Shown here piece after piece: positions 24,688 to 33,957 of a stretch of DNA of 54,406 nucleotides; position 1 is the stretch's first letter; the number at the start of each line of letters is the position of its first letter. The translations under genes were made by a program, and so were the position numbers. The stretch lies in the NCBI GenBank assembly GCA_025997595.1, contig BNUU01000009.1, positions 1-54,406 of the forward strand, written 5' to 3'. The stretch is from Spirochaetia bacterium (GTDB lineage Bacteria > Spirochaetota > Spirochaetia > Treponematales > Breznakiellaceae). The notes beneath the pieces are model-generated. The model was given only the letters and a program-made list of their open reading frames with translations. It was not told the DNA's origin and made no database searches.

Positions 24688-27600
24688 AAACAACATTGGT
24701 AAAGGGCCGGGTACTGGACAGCGGTTTTGAAATTCTCGATATTGTGGATCTTGCGGAGCTGGAAGCGGTCGGTATTTGGGCCCGGCATCGGAAAAGTAAG
24801 GCCGAAGTTTTTCATGTCTTAAATGATGATAAGGAAAACCTCTTCGGCTTCGGTTTTGCCACCGCCACGGAGGATTCCACCGGGGTGGCCCATATTCTGG
24901 AACATTCGGTGCTCTGCGGCTCAGAGAACTACCCCCTCAAGGACGCCTTTCTCGTCATGGAACAGGGGAGCCTCCAGACCTACCTCAACGCCTGGACCTT
25001 CCCGGACAAGACCGTTTACCCCTCAAGCTCCGTGAATGAGCACGATTACTTCAATTTGATGGGGGTCTACGGCGACGCGGTATTCCGGCCCCTCCTTTCA
25101 GAATGGACCTTTATGCAGGAAGGCCACCGGCTGGCCCTTCCCTCAGCTAAATCGAAAAAATCCGAGGGCCTGCACATCACCGGGGTGGTGTATAACGAGA
25201 TGAAGGGGGCCTATTCGTCCCTGGATACCTACGCCGGCCTCTGGTCCGTCAAGGCGGTGCTCCCCGACACCCCCTACGCCTACGAATCCGGCGGCGACCC
25301 CGAGGTCATCCCCGATTTGACCTGGGAGGATCTACGGGAATTTCACCGGCAGCGCTATTCACCGGCGAACTGCCGGATCTTCCTGGCGGGGAATATCCCC
25401 ACGGAAAAACAGCTTTTCTACCTTAACGAAAAATTTTTTTCAACCCTTGAACCGGGGCAGGCGGCGGCCCCGGTTGCCCCGGCGGAGCGCTGGGATACCA
25501 AGCGCAGTTTCAATGTTCCCTGCCCTGCGGGGGGGGATGCCAAGTCCTCGGTGTTCATTTCCTGGCTCTGCACCGGTTCAGGAAACACCGATGAGGTAAT
25601 AGCCTTGGCGGCCCTGACGGAGGTCCTCCTGGGGCACGACGGTTCCCCCCTCACCCGGACCCTGATTGAGTCGGGCCTTGGGGAGGACCTCTCCCCCGCA
25701 TCGGGGCTGGAAAGCGAAATTCGGGAGGTCCTTTTTGTGGCGGGCCTCCGGGGGGTGGAAAAGGGGAACGCCCCAAAGGTTGAGGAGCTTATCCTTGGGG
25801 AACTGCGGCGGCTCGTTAAGGAGGGGATTCCCCGGGAGGAGATTGAGGCGGCCCTGCTCTCCATGGAATTTGCCCACCGGGAAATCCGGCGCTCCAACGG
25901 TCCTTTTTCGCTGGTGTGGCTGCGGCGGTCCCTCACGGGCTGGATCCACGGGGCCAAGCCCTGGGACAAACTCCTCCTTCTGCCGAGCCTGAACAAAATA
26001 AAGGAGCGCGTTGCGGCGGACCAGGCCGCGAAGCTTCCCCCGGCCGGCCGCTATTTTGAATCCCTTATTCAGAAGTACTTCCTTGATAACCCCCACCGGG
26101 CCCTGGTAACCATTGAGCCCGAAACGGATTTTCTCGAAAAACAGGAGAAGCGGCTGGCGGAAAAACTTGCCAAAAAGGCCGCCGCCTTAAGCGAAGCGGA
26201 AAAGCGGACCATTCAGGCAAAAAATGAAGCCCTGGACAAATATCAGAGCCTGCGGGACAGCCCGGAGGCCCTGGCAAGCATCCCCCACCTTTCCCGGAAA
26301 GACCTTTCTGCGGAAATTGAAAAGATCCCCCGCTCCCTTTACGATGCCGGGGGAGTGCCCTTGGTCGCCCATGAACTTTTTACCAACGGCATCACCTATG
26401 CGGACCTTGCCTTCCCGGTGGATATTTTCCCGCCGGAAGATTATCCCTGGCTGCCCTTTTTTTCGCGGGCGGTGGTTTCCGTGGGGCTCCCCGGCATGGA
26501 TTACGGTGAAGTGTCCAGCCTTCTGGCCCGCACCGCCGGCGGTTTCCATGGGGCGCTGCGCTCCGGTTCCTCCGCCCCCGGCGCCAGCCGCAGCACCCCC
26601 ACCCCCGCGGGCATCTTCGATCTGGGGGGCCGGGACTGGCTCATCTACCGCCTCAAGGCCCTGGACGAAAAGGTACAGCCCTCCCTGGACCTGGCCCTGC
26701 GGCTTATCACCGAAGCGGACTTTTCCGATCAGCGCCGCATCCGGGATCTGGTTCTGGAGATGAAGAACCAGGCCGATTCCAGCCTGGCTCCCGCAGGCCA
26801 CAGTTACGCCTCAACCCGGTCTGCGCGGTACTTTTCCCGCTCATCCACGGTGGACGAAATCTGGAACGGCCTGGGGCAGATCGGTTTTGCCCACTACCTC
26901 GCCGACCTGGACACCGCCGAAATCATCCATCGGCTTACCGCAATCCGGGATACCCTGGCCGGCAAGGGCGGCCTCATCGCCAACTTTACCGGTTCCGCCG
27001 AAGCCCTTGGTGCCTGGCACCATCTTGCATCGGCCTCCTTCCGCCGCTTCGGCGCCCCCCGGCCCCGGAACCCCGCTTCTGCGGAGGCCGCCTCTTTCTA
27101 CCCTTTCCTCAATACCGCCGCATTGGGCCGCTCCGGCGTCCAAAGCAAAGAACCCGCCGGCGCGGGGGAGGGCGTGGAAGTATTCGCCTCCCCCTCACTG
27201 CAGATCGGCTTTGCCGCCATGACCCTGAATTCGGCGCCCTTCAACGCCCCGGAACAGGCCGCCGAATCGGTGCTGGCCCATCAGCTTTCCACCGGAGCGC
27301 TCTGGGAGGACATCCGCATGAAGGGCGGCGCCTACGGGGCCTTTGCCCACACCGACAGCCTTGAGGGGGTCTTTGGCCTTTCCACCTACCGGGACCCCAA
27401 CCCCGGCCGGTCCCTGGAATCTTTCTCCTCAATTATGAAAGGTTTGGCGGCGCAAGGGGAACGGATTGCGGCGCCGAAAAGCGGCAAAGAACCCTGGTAC
27501 CGGAACGAGGACCTGCTGGAAAAGGCGATCATCGGTTCCTATTCCCGGGAGATCCGCCCCCGGACCAGCGCCGAAAAGGGGGCCGTCGATTTTTCCCGCT

Positions 27601-27827
27601 TCCTCTACGGCATTGAGGACGCGGCCCGGCAGCGGAAACTGGAACGGCTTATCCGGGTTTCCGGCGATGAGATCGCCGCCGTCCTGCGCCGCCTTGCCTC
27701 CCAAAACGTCTCATCCCAAGGCGCTTCAGCGCAAGGCGGACCTTCGCCAGTGATCGTGGCGGGGACCGCAGCCGCGGAAAAGGCCGCCAGGGCCCTGGGG
27801 GTTACGCCCAAGACGCTGCCGGTGTGA
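24684..27827 (+). CDS. M16C zinc peptidase, PreP / presequence protease family
   Basis: A large inverzincin that degrades short unfolded peptides inside a closed chamber. The 1047 residues contain four M16 domains. The inverted zinc motif is HILEH at about residues 70-74 in TGVAHILEHSVLCGSENYPL, and the downstream glutamate ligand is in the VVYNEMKGAYSS block at about 168-179. No signal peptide is visible, so it is probably cytoplasmic. GTG start overlaps the FliG-homologue stop codon, so the two are translationally coupled. The link with a motility protein is conserved in my memory of spirochaete genomes only loosely, so I treat it as context rather than function. Confidence 0.92.
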   Translation: MKTTLVKGRVLDSGFEILDIVDLAELEAVGIWARHRKSKAEVFHVLNDDKENLFGFGFATATEDSTGVAHILEHSVLCGSENYPLKDAFLVMEQGSLQTYLNAWTFPDKTVYPSSSVNEHDYFNLMGVYGDAVFRPLLSEWTFMQEGHRLALPSAKSKKSEGLHITGVVYNEMKGAYSSLDTYAGLWSVKAVLPDTPYAYESGGDPEVIPDLTWEDLREFHRQRYSPANCRIFLAGNIPTEKQLFYLNEKFFSTLEPGQAAAPVAPAERWDTKRSFNVPCPAGGDAKSSVFISWLCTGSGNTDEVIALAALTEVLLGHDGSPLTRTLIESGLGEDLSPASGLESEIREVLFVAGLRGVEKGNAPKVEELILGELRRLVKEGIPREEIEAALLSMEFAHREIRRSNGPFSLVWLRRSLTGWIHGAKPWDKLLLLPSLNKIKERVAADQAAKLPPAGRYFESLIQKYFLDNPHRALVTIEPETDFLEKQEKRLAEKLAKKAAALSEAEKRTIQAKNEALDKYQSLRDSPEALASIPHLSRKDLSAEIEKIPRSLYDAGGVPLVAHELFTNGITYADLAFPVDIFPPEDYPWLPFFSRAVVSVGLPGMDYGEVSSLLARTAGGFHGALRSGSSAPGASRSTPTPAGIFDLGGRDWLIYRLKALDEKVQPSLDLALRLITEADFSDQRRIRDLVLEMKNQADSSLAPAGHSYASTRSARYFSRSSTVDEIWNGLGQIGFAHYLADLDTAEIIHRLTAIRDTLAGKGGLIANFTGSAEALGAWHHLASASFRRFGAPRPRNPASAEAASFYPFLNTAALGRSGVQSKEPAGAGEGVEVFASPSLQIGFAAMTLNSAPFNAPEQAAESVLAHQLSTGALWEDIRMKGGAYGAFAHTDSLEGVFGLSTYRDPNPGRSLESFSSIMKGLAAQGERIAAPKSGKEPWYRNEDLLEKAIIGSYSREIRPRTSAEKGAVDFSRFLYGIEDAARQRKLERLIRVSGDEIAAVLRRLASQNVSSQGASAQGGPSPVIVAGTAAAEKAARALGVTPKTLPV

Positions 27828-27859
27828 TGGCGGCCAGGATAAACGCATAGAAATTAAAA

Positions 27860-27997
27860 AAGAAGAAAATTTAACCACAAAGGACACAAAGAACACGAAG
27901 GAAGAGGGAAAAAAGAAAGTAGCTCTCTAACTTTTTCTTCCCTTTGTGTTCTTCGTGCCCCGGACCCCCTGGGGTCCTCTGTGGTTAAATTTCTTCA
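27860..27997. mobile_element. Dispersed palindromic element, AACCACA variant
   Basis: GAAGAAAATTTAACCACA at the left is matched by TGTGGTTAAATTTCTTC at the right, with an inner pair GGACACAAAGAACACGAAGG / CCTTTGTGTTCTTCGTG. A separate palindrome GGACCCCCTGGGGTCC is set into the right arm (27962-27977). No coding capacity. It lies between the protease and the ComM-like gene. Confidence 0.65.
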
Positions 27998-28036
27998 AAT
28001 TTTTCCCATTTCATTAAACCGCCACACATCCCAGTG

Positions 28037-28048
28037 CCCTATATAGGG
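28037..28048. promoter_or_regulatory. CCCTATATAGGG palindrome, copy 2
   Basis: The same perfect 12-base palindrome as at 16883-16894, here 25 bases before the ComM-like start codon. Confidence 0.4.
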
Positions 28049-28072
28049 GAATAAATCTATATTGGGGGAAAA

Positions 28073-29764
28073 ATGTTTATAAATTCTTATGCGCCCTTTG
28101 GGGCCGAGGGGATCATTATCCGGGTTGAAGCGGATATCCGCCGGGGGATTCCGGGGGTTGATATTACGGGCCTTGCGGAAGGGGCGGTACGGGAGGCTCG
28201 GGAACGGGTGCGGGCGGCCTTCCGCAATTCGGGGTATACATTCCCGCCGGACCGGATACTGATAAACCTGGCCCCGGCGGGGCTGCGGAAGGAGGGGGCC
28301 GCCCTGGACCTGCCCATTGCCCTTGCGGTGATGGCGGCGGCGGGATTGGCCCCCTCCACAGACAATCTGATGGTCATGGGGGAGTTGGAACTTTCAGGCA
28401 GTGTCCGGCCGGTCCGGGGGGTGCTGGCTGCGGTAGATGCCGGGCTCAAGGCGGATATCCGGGACTTCATTGTTCCCGCAGAAAATGCCCGGGAAGCGGC
28501 GATCCTTGCCGGCTGCAGGGTCGCCGCGGCCGCTACTCTGCAGGAGGCCCTCCATGCCCTCATTGTCCGTGCGGAGACGGGGTCCCTGCCGGTGTCGGAT
28601 TTTTCCGCCGGGGAAGGGGCCGTCCCGGCCGTCCCGGCCTGGGGGGAATTCTCCCAGGTCCGGGGTCAGGGCCGGTATAAGCGGGCCCTGGAAATAGCCG
28701 CCGCGGGGGGGCATAACCTCCTGGTCTTTGGTCCGCCGGGGGCGGGAAAAACCATGCTCGCCCGGAACCTGCCTTCGATCATGGCCCCCCTGACCCCCGC
28801 CGAATCGGTTGAGGTCACCCGGCTCTACAGCCTTGCGGGGCAGATTGACGCCGGGCAGGGAAGCGCCGCCGGTGTTTTCCCCTCCGACCCGCCGGGGAAC
28901 CCCTGCCTTATCACCCACCCGCCTTTCCGCTCACCCCACCATTCCGCCAGCGCCGAGGGCATCCTCGGGGGCGGCAAGTCGGTGCGTCCCGGTGAAATCA
29001 GCCTGGCCCACTACGGGGTGCTTTTTCTGGATGAGGCCCCGGAATTCCGCTCCAATGTGCTCCAGGCCCTGCGGGAACCCCTGGAAGATCAGGTGATAAC
29101 CATTTCGCGGGCGGAAGGCCCGGTCAGGCTTCCCGCGGAATTCCAGCTGCTCCTGGCGGCCAATTCCTGCCCCTGTGGCCGGCTCGGCCTGCGGGAGCCG
29201 GGAGCTGCCTCTGACGGCGGCGGCATGGGCGGCGCCTTGGGCTGTTTTTGCAGTCCCGAAGAGGTCAGCCGTTATTGGCGGAAATTCGGCTCCGCCCTCC
29301 TTGACCGGATCGAACTCCGTGTCGCGGTGGTTCCTCCGGATGTGGCCCAAATGGAAAAGGGCGGGGAGGAATCCGGCGCGGAAATCGCCAAACGGGTTCA
29401 AAGGGCAGTTGAGATACAGCGGGAACGGCTGCGGGGGCTCACGCCGGGCGGGGAAGCCGCCGCCATCAATACGAGCGGCGCCTCCTACCGCCGTAATGCC
29501 CGGATTCCGGCGGGAATGGTAGAACCCTGCTGTCCCCTGACGGACCGGGGATCCCGGGCCTTCCGGGAAGCTCTGGCAAAACTGGGCCTTTCCGGCCGGG
29601 CCTACCACGGGATACTCCGGGTAGCCCGGACCATTGCGGACCTTGAGGGCCGTTCTTCCATTGACGCGGACCATATCCTGGAAGCCGTCCAGTACCGCCG
29701 CCAGGGGGACGATCCCTACGACATTCTCTTGGGAAAAGATACGGTACGAACAGCTTGGTTATGA
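28073..29764 (+). CDS. ComM/YifB-family AAA+ ATPase
   Basis: Hexameric helicase-like ATPase of the Mg-chelatase fold; ComM promotes branch migration during integration of foreign DNA. The 563 residues comprise the N-terminal ChlI-like domain (GIPGVDITGLAEGAVREARE), Walker A GPPGAGKTM near residue 222, the HHSASAEGILGGG loop, Walker B VLFLDEAPEF, and the C-terminal domain with YHGILRVARTIADLEG. A CPCG cysteine pair (NSCPCGR) and a second CFC site suggest a zinc element, usual for the family. GGGGGA precedes the ATG. The last few residues differ from the usual end, after QYRR, without sign of a frameshift. Confidence 0.9.
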   Translation: MFINSYAPFGAEGIIIRVEADIRRGIPGVDITGLAEGAVREARERVRAAFRNSGYTFPPDRILINLAPAGLRKEGAALDLPIALAVMAAAGLAPSTDNLMVMGELELSGSVRPVRGVLAAVDAGLKADIRDFIVPAENAREAAILAGCRVAAAATLQEALHALIVRAETGSLPVSDFSAGEGAVPAVPAWGEFSQVRGQGRYKRALEIAAAGGHNLLVFGPPGAGKTMLARNLPSIMAPLTPAESVEVTRLYSLAGQIDAGQGSAAGVFPSDPPGNPCLITHPPFRSPHHSASAEGILGGGKSVRPGEISLAHYGVLFLDEAPEFRSNVLQALREPLEDQVITISRAEGPVRLPAEFQLLLAANSCPCGRLGLREPGAASDGGGMGGALGCFCSPEEVSRYWRKFGSALLDRIELRVAVVPPDVAQMEKGGEESGAEIAKRVQRAVEIQRERLRGLTPGGEAAAINTSGASYRRNARIPAGMVEPCCPLTDRGSRAFREALAKLGLSGRAYHGILRVARTIADLEGRSSIDADHILEAVQYRRQGDDPYDILLGKDTVRTAWL

Positions 29765-29839
29765 GAAGCATACCCGGCAGATTCAGGAGCACCTGAAAGA
29801 AATCTACAACTTTCTCTGAAAACAAGAGCCCGCAGGCAT

Positions 29840-29967
29840 TTGCATAATCTGGAAATATGTGGTATATTTAAGGTGCCGGTAAGGGTCGTTTGGAACTAAA
29901 GTTTCTTGGACTAAAGTCCGTAGACGTTGGCCAAAGGGGGCGGTTTTCCGTCAGCATTAGGCACCTT
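29840..29967 (+). ncRNA. Candidate structured RNA
   Basis: TTGCAT (29840-29845) and TATATT (29863-29868) are 17 bases apart, a good promoter with no gene behind it on this strand. The expected transcript begins near AAGGTGCC (29870-29877), which pairs with GGCACCTT (29960-29967) to close a domain of about 98 bases. Inside are two similar hairpins with TAAA loops, AACTAAAGTT and GGACTAAAGTCC, and TTGGCCAA. No open frame fits. It could also be the 3' region of the convergent nuclease-like gene. No known RNA family is recognised. Confidence 0.4.
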
Positions 29968-29968
29968 A

Positions 29969-30403
29969 TCAAGGCATTTTCCAAAGTGTTCTGACTTCCC
30001 CCTTATGGGGTCCCCGTTCAATCGTTGCCAAGTATATCAGGCTGCCAATTCTTTTCGTGAATAAAATCTTTTTGTTCCCCTTTTTATCCGTTTCCGTGTG
30101 CTGCGCCGTGTCGAATTCATTCAAGACAAGGGGGATAAGCGCAAAATCTTCCGGCTGTATGTCTATCTGCCCACGGAGGGCTTCCCCTTGCCCATGCTGC
30201 TTTTTTATATGCCGCACATCGCTATCGGTAATAAAAATAGTCTGAATGTCTGTTCCTAATAGTTTTTGAAATTCCGCCTTAAGCCGGTCTGATAGAGCCA
30301 GTTCCATTTTTACAGCGGTATTATTTCCGTTCCAGACACTTTCCGCCATTGCAGCCATGAGGGCAGCTTCCGGGTATACCTTTGCAATATCCTTTATATC
30401 CAT
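29969..30403 (-). CDS. PBECR-like nuclease-domain protein
   Basis: A 144-residue protein whose residues about 57-144 resemble the phage Barnase-EndoU-ColicinE5/D-RelE-like (PBECR) nuclease domains: ITDSDVRHIKKQHG, then DFALIPLVLNEFDTA, and the strand pair IGSLIYLATIERGPHKGE. The histidine in KKQHG is a likely catalytic residue. Such domains usually occur at the ends of phage head proteins; here it stands alone. The ATG is two bases behind the proS stop codon, so it is expressed from the tRNA synthetase message. No antitoxin-like gene is adjacent. RNA cleavage is an inference from the fold family. Confidence 0.6.
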   Translation of the reverse strand: MDIKDIAKVYPEAALMAAMAESVWNGNNTAVKMELALSDRLKAEFQKLLGTDIQTIFITDSDVRHIKKQHGQGEALRGQIDIQPEDFALIPLVLNEFDTAQHTETDKKGNKKILFTKRIGSLIYLATIERGPHKGEVRTLWKMP

Positions 30404-30405
30404 GC

Positions 30406-32265
30406 TTAGCTATTCATCTCTCCCAATTCCCCCCGCACCAATCCCGCCAGCTCCTCCGCAGCGTTACTAAGATCCACCAGCCGGTTTTCTTTTTCACTGC
30501 GCCGTTTCACTTCCACCGCAGGCTGGGGGAGGCTGAGGTTCTTGTCCCCCACCACCACCCGGTAGGGGATGCCCAGGAGATCCGCATCGTTGAACTTGAC
30601 GCCGGGGCGTTCGTTCCGGTCATCCAGCAGTACTTCTACGCCGGATTTTTCCAGGGCGGCGGCGAGATCATCGGCGGCGGTTTTGACCGCGCCCTCGTAT
30701 TTGATGGGAACGATGATCACGTGATAGGGGGCGATGGTCAGGGGCCAGATGATGCCGGTGTCATCGTGGTGTTCCTCGATGACACTGGCCAATGTCCGGT
30801 CCAGGCCGATGCCGTAACAGCCCATGGTGGGGGTGCGGCTCTTGCCGTCTTCGTCCAGGTAACTCACGTTCATGGAGGCAGTGTATTTGGAGCCGAGCTT
30901 GAAGATGTGTCCCAGTTCGTTGCCCTTCTTTTCGTAGAGCTCTCCGCCGCAGACGGGACAGCGATCCCCGGCCTTTACAGTACGCACATCGGCGATGAGC
31001 CAGGGAGTAAAGTCCCGGCCGTAGGCGGCGTGTTGGTAGTGCAGGTCCTTTACCAGCGCCCCGGTGACCGCATCGGAGAGGGCGGTGACGGTCTCGTCGG
31101 CAATGACAGGAATACTGTTCAGCCCCACGGGACCGGCGAAGCCCACGGGGGCCCCGGTGAAGCGTTCCACGTCGGTGTCGGCGGCAAGGGTCACTTCCCC
31201 GGCCTTGAGGAGGGCGGCGAGTTTGACCTCGTTCACATCCAGGTCGCCCCGGATGGCCACGGCGAAGAAGGCTATGGGGTATACCGCAGGCGCCCCCGGG
31301 GAGGGACTTTTGCGTTCCAGTTTGGAGCAGCCGGGGGCCGGAGCGGCGCCGTCTTTGCCTGAAAGGTCAAGCTCCACATTCACCGCTTTGTAGATCAGGG
31401 TTTTGATGAATTTTTTCGCGTCGGTTTTGAGGAAGACACAGAGTTCCTCAATGGTTTTGACCTGGGGGGTATCGATCTTTTCGACGGGGGGAACGGAAGC
31501 GGCGGCGGCTTTGGCTTCTTCAATGGAAGCGGGGGCGGTGAAGTCCGGCTTGCAGCCGGCCTTCTCCACGTTGGCGGCGTAGTCGCATTCTTTGCAGAGG
31601 AGCAGGGTATTGTCCCCGACTTCGCTTTCCACCATGAACTCTTCGGAGCCGCTGCCCCCCATGGCGCCGGAATCGGCCTTGACGGGGATCACCGTAAGGC
31701 CGCAGCGTTTGAAAATGCGGCGGTAGGCGCGGCCCATTTTCTGATAGGTTTCGTCCAGGCTTTCATCATCGGTGTGATAGGAGTAGGCGTCCTTCATCAC
31801 GAATTCACGGCCCCGCATGACCCCGTAGCGGGGGCGGATCTCGTCACGGTATTTGGTGTTGATCTGGTAGAGCGAAAGGGGAAGCTGGCGGTAGCTGGAA
31901 AGTTCGTCCCGGACCAGGCTCGTAAAGGCCTCCTCCGCGGTGGGGGAAACCACGAAGTCCGCGCCCAATCGGTTTTTTACCCGGAGCAGCCCTTCGCCCA
32001 TGGTGTCCCAGCGGCCGGACTCTTTCCAGATTTCGCCGGGGACCACCACGGTGGGCTTTATTTCCAGGGAACCGATGGCGTTCATTTCTTCCCGGATGAT
32101 ATTTTCGACCTTGCGGAAGGAACGGAGCCCCAGGGGCAGATAGGCGAAAAGGCCGTTGGCCAGTTTGCGGATCATGCCGGCGCGGAACATGAGACGGTGG
32201 CTGACAATCACCGCGTCGGCGGGAACTTCCCGCAGGGTGGGGATAAAATTCGCTGATACTTTCAT
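30406..32265 (-). CDS. proS: Prolyl-tRNA synthetase, bacterial type
   Basis: Charges tRNA-Pro with proline. The 619 residues begin as other bacterial ProRS (FIPTLREVPADAVIVSHRLMFRAGMIRKLANGLFAYLPLG), with class II motif 2 region RDEIRPRYGVMRGREFVMKD, the editing domain at about 225-400 and the anticodon-binding domain at the end (HVIIVPIKYEG). In the editing domain a proline/alanine-rich segment of about 30 residues (near SGKDGAAPAPGCSKL) interrupts the usual strand before VAIRGD. The rest is full length. It forms an operon with the nuclease-like gene two bases downstream. Confidence 0.95.
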   Translation of the reverse strand: MKVSANFIPTLREVPADAVIVSHRLMFRAGMIRKLANGLFAYLPLGLRSFRKVENIIREEMNAIGSLEIKPTVVVPGEIWKESGRWDTMGEGLLRVKNRLGADFVVSPTAEEAFTSLVRDELSSYRQLPLSLYQINTKYRDEIRPRYGVMRGREFVMKDAYSYHTDDESLDETYQKMGRAYRRIFKRCGLTVIPVKADSGAMGGSGSEEFMVESEVGDNTLLLCKECDYAANVEKAGCKPDFTAPASIEEAKAAAASVPPVEKIDTPQVKTIEELCVFLKTDAKKFIKTLIYKAVNVELDLSGKDGAAPAPGCSKLERKSPSPGAPAVYPIAFFAVAIRGDLDVNEVKLAALLKAGEVTLAADTDVERFTGAPVGFAGPVGLNSIPVIADETVTALSDAVTGALVKDLHYQHAAYGRDFTPWLIADVRTVKAGDRCPVCGGELYEKKGNELGHIFKLGSKYTASMNVSYLDEDGKSRTPTMGCYGIGLDRTLASVIEEHHDDTGIIWPLTIAPYHVIIVPIKYEGAVKTAADDLAAALEKSGVEVLLDDRNERPGVKFNDADLLGIPYRVVVGDKNLSLPQPAVEVKRRSEKENRLVDLSNAAEELAGLVRGELGEMNS

Positions 32266-32358
32266 AAATCGATCATACCCGGCTTAAGGGCCTTCTTGCA
32301 AGAGAGTCGCCATCCATACCATTGGCGCTTTTCACCGGTAATCTGTTACACTGTTGAT

Positions 32359-33723
32359 ATGAAGCTCCCTGCCTTTCTTGACAACAAAGATTTTTATAAA
32401 AAGCTTTTTACGATAGCCATTCCCATCATGCTGCAAAACCTGGTTAACGCCTTTGTAAATATGGTAGATACGGTGATGATCGGCCGGCTGGGGACCGTGG
32501 AGATCGCTGCGGTGGGGCTGGGGAATAATATCTTTTTCTTTTATATGATTATCCTTTTTGGTATCTGCTCCGGGGGATCGATTTTTACCGCCCAGTTCTG
32601 GGGGAAACATGATATAGCGGGGATCCGGAAAAACGTGGGCCTCCTCGTGGCCATCAGTTTATGTGTGGGGGTGATCTTTACCCTGGGGGCGGCGCTGATC
32701 CCCTACCGGCTTATCGGTATCTATTCCCGGGATCCCGAGGTGATTAAGGCGGGCGGCCTCTACTTAATGTTTCTGGCCCCCTCGTTTCTCCCCTTTGCCA
32801 TCAGCCAGGTTTTTGTCCTCAGCCTCCGCTCCATAGAAAAGGTGCAGGTTCCCATGGTTACCACCGCCATCGCCCTGTCGGTGAATGTGGTCCTGAACTA
32901 CTTCCTGATCTTCGGCATCGGCCCCTTTCCGATGATGGGGGTCGCCGGGGCTGCCATAGCCACCGCCGTTGCCCGCTTTGTGGAGGTCTTTGCCCTTCTG
33001 GTGATAAGTTACCGCCGCAAATACGCCATCGCGGGGAGCCTGCGGGAACTTACCGGTTTTAATGTTTTTTATCTGCGGCGCTTTTTCAGCATCGCCCTGC
33101 CGGTGATCATCAACGAGATCATCTGGTCGGCGGGGGTCATCACCCAGAACATCATCTTTGCCCGGACCGGCACGGATGCCATCGCCGCCTTCAACATTAC
33201 GGGCACCGTGTCACAGCTTACCTGGGTGCTCTTCATCGGCCTGGGCAACGGGGTGAGCGTGCTCATCGGTAAAAAGATAGGGGAGGGGGACCACGCCGCC
33301 GCCCGGGATTACGCCTCCCGGATCATCCGCTTTGCGCCCCTTGTGGCGGTGGGGTCCGCCTGTGTACTTATCCCCATTTCCGCTTTCATCCCCTTCATTT
33401 TTAATGTGAACCAGGGGGTGCTTGCCGCCGCTTCCCTCATGTTCCTCATCCAGGCCGCGTTCTATCCCTGCCGGGCCTTTAACATGTCCATGATAGTGGG
33501 GATTTGCCGGGCCGGGGGGGATACGGTTTTCTGCGCCGTTTATGATATTGCCTTTATGTGGACCGTAGCCCTGCCCGCCGCCGCCATCGCCAGTTTTGTC
33601 TTCCATACCCCGGTGTGGCTTATCTATCTTTTGATTTTTGCAGAAGAGCCCCTCAAATTTTTCGTGGGACTTTGGCGTTACCGCAGCGGCAAGTGGCTCC
33701 ACAATGTGACCGAAGGGTTGTAG
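32359..33723 (+). CDS. MATE-family efflux transporter
   Basis: Sodium- or proton-driven exporter of drugs or metabolites in the inner membrane. The 454-residue protein has 12 predicted membrane segments in two homologous halves; the first starts FTIAIPIMLQNLVNAFVNMV and DTVMIGRLG is the typical early loop. The ATG at 32359 gives a normal length and start (MKLPAFLDNK); an upstream in-frame start would add 21 polar residues without support. No strong ribosome site precedes it. The substrate cannot be inferred. Confidence 0.9.
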   Translation: MKLPAFLDNKDFYKKLFTIAIPIMLQNLVNAFVNMVDTVMIGRLGTVEIAAVGLGNNIFFFYMIILFGICSGGSIFTAQFWGKHDIAGIRKNVGLLVAISLCVGVIFTLGAALIPYRLIGIYSRDPEVIKAGGLYLMFLAPSFLPFAISQVFVLSLRSIEKVQVPMVTTAIALSVNVVLNYFLIFGIGPFPMMGVAGAAIATAVARFVEVFALLVISYRRKYAIAGSLRELTGFNVFYLRRFFSIALPVIINEIIWSAGVITQNIIFARTGTDAIAAFNITGTVSQLTWVLFIGLGNGVSVLIGKKIGEGDHAAARDYASRIIRFAPLVAVGSACVLIPISAFIPFIFNVNQGVLAAASLMFLIQAAFYPCRAFNMSMIVGICRAGGDTVFCAVYDIAFMWTVALPAAAIASFVFHTPVWLIYLLIFAEEPLKFFVGLWRYRSGKWLHNVTEGL

Positions 33724-33729
33724 GACTAA

Positions 33730-33944
33730 GAAGAATTTATAACCACAAAGCCGTCCAGGGACCTCCCCCGCGCAAGCGGGCTCTTGGACACAAAGGGCAC
33801 GAAGGGAAGAAAAAAGATAGATACCTTTCCCTTCTTCCTTCGTGTTCTTAGTGTCCCGGAACCCTAAGGAACCTATGGTTCCAGGTTCCTTGGTGGTTAA
33901 TTATTCTTTGTTCTTTTTTGTGGGTCAAGTTTAGTGCTTGCGGC
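33730..33944. mobile_element. Dispersed palindromic element with inserted small palindromes
   Basis: The family core AACCACAAAG...GGACACAAAGGGCACGAAGG is mirrored by CCTTCGTGTTCTTAGTG...GGTGGTTAA. Two GC-rich pieces are set in: CCCGCGCAAGCGGG in the left arm and AGGAACCTATGGTTCC in the right arm. The tail at 33903-33944 resembles 40241-40282 closely, so part of the flank travels with the element. Confidence 0.6.
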
Positions 33945-33957
33945 GGGGTATTTGATT

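Noticed and set aside
29634..29819. Small frame overlapping the end of the ComM-like gene
   Set aside because: Most of it lies inside the ComM-like gene in another frame, and the short tail has no ribosome site or known motif.
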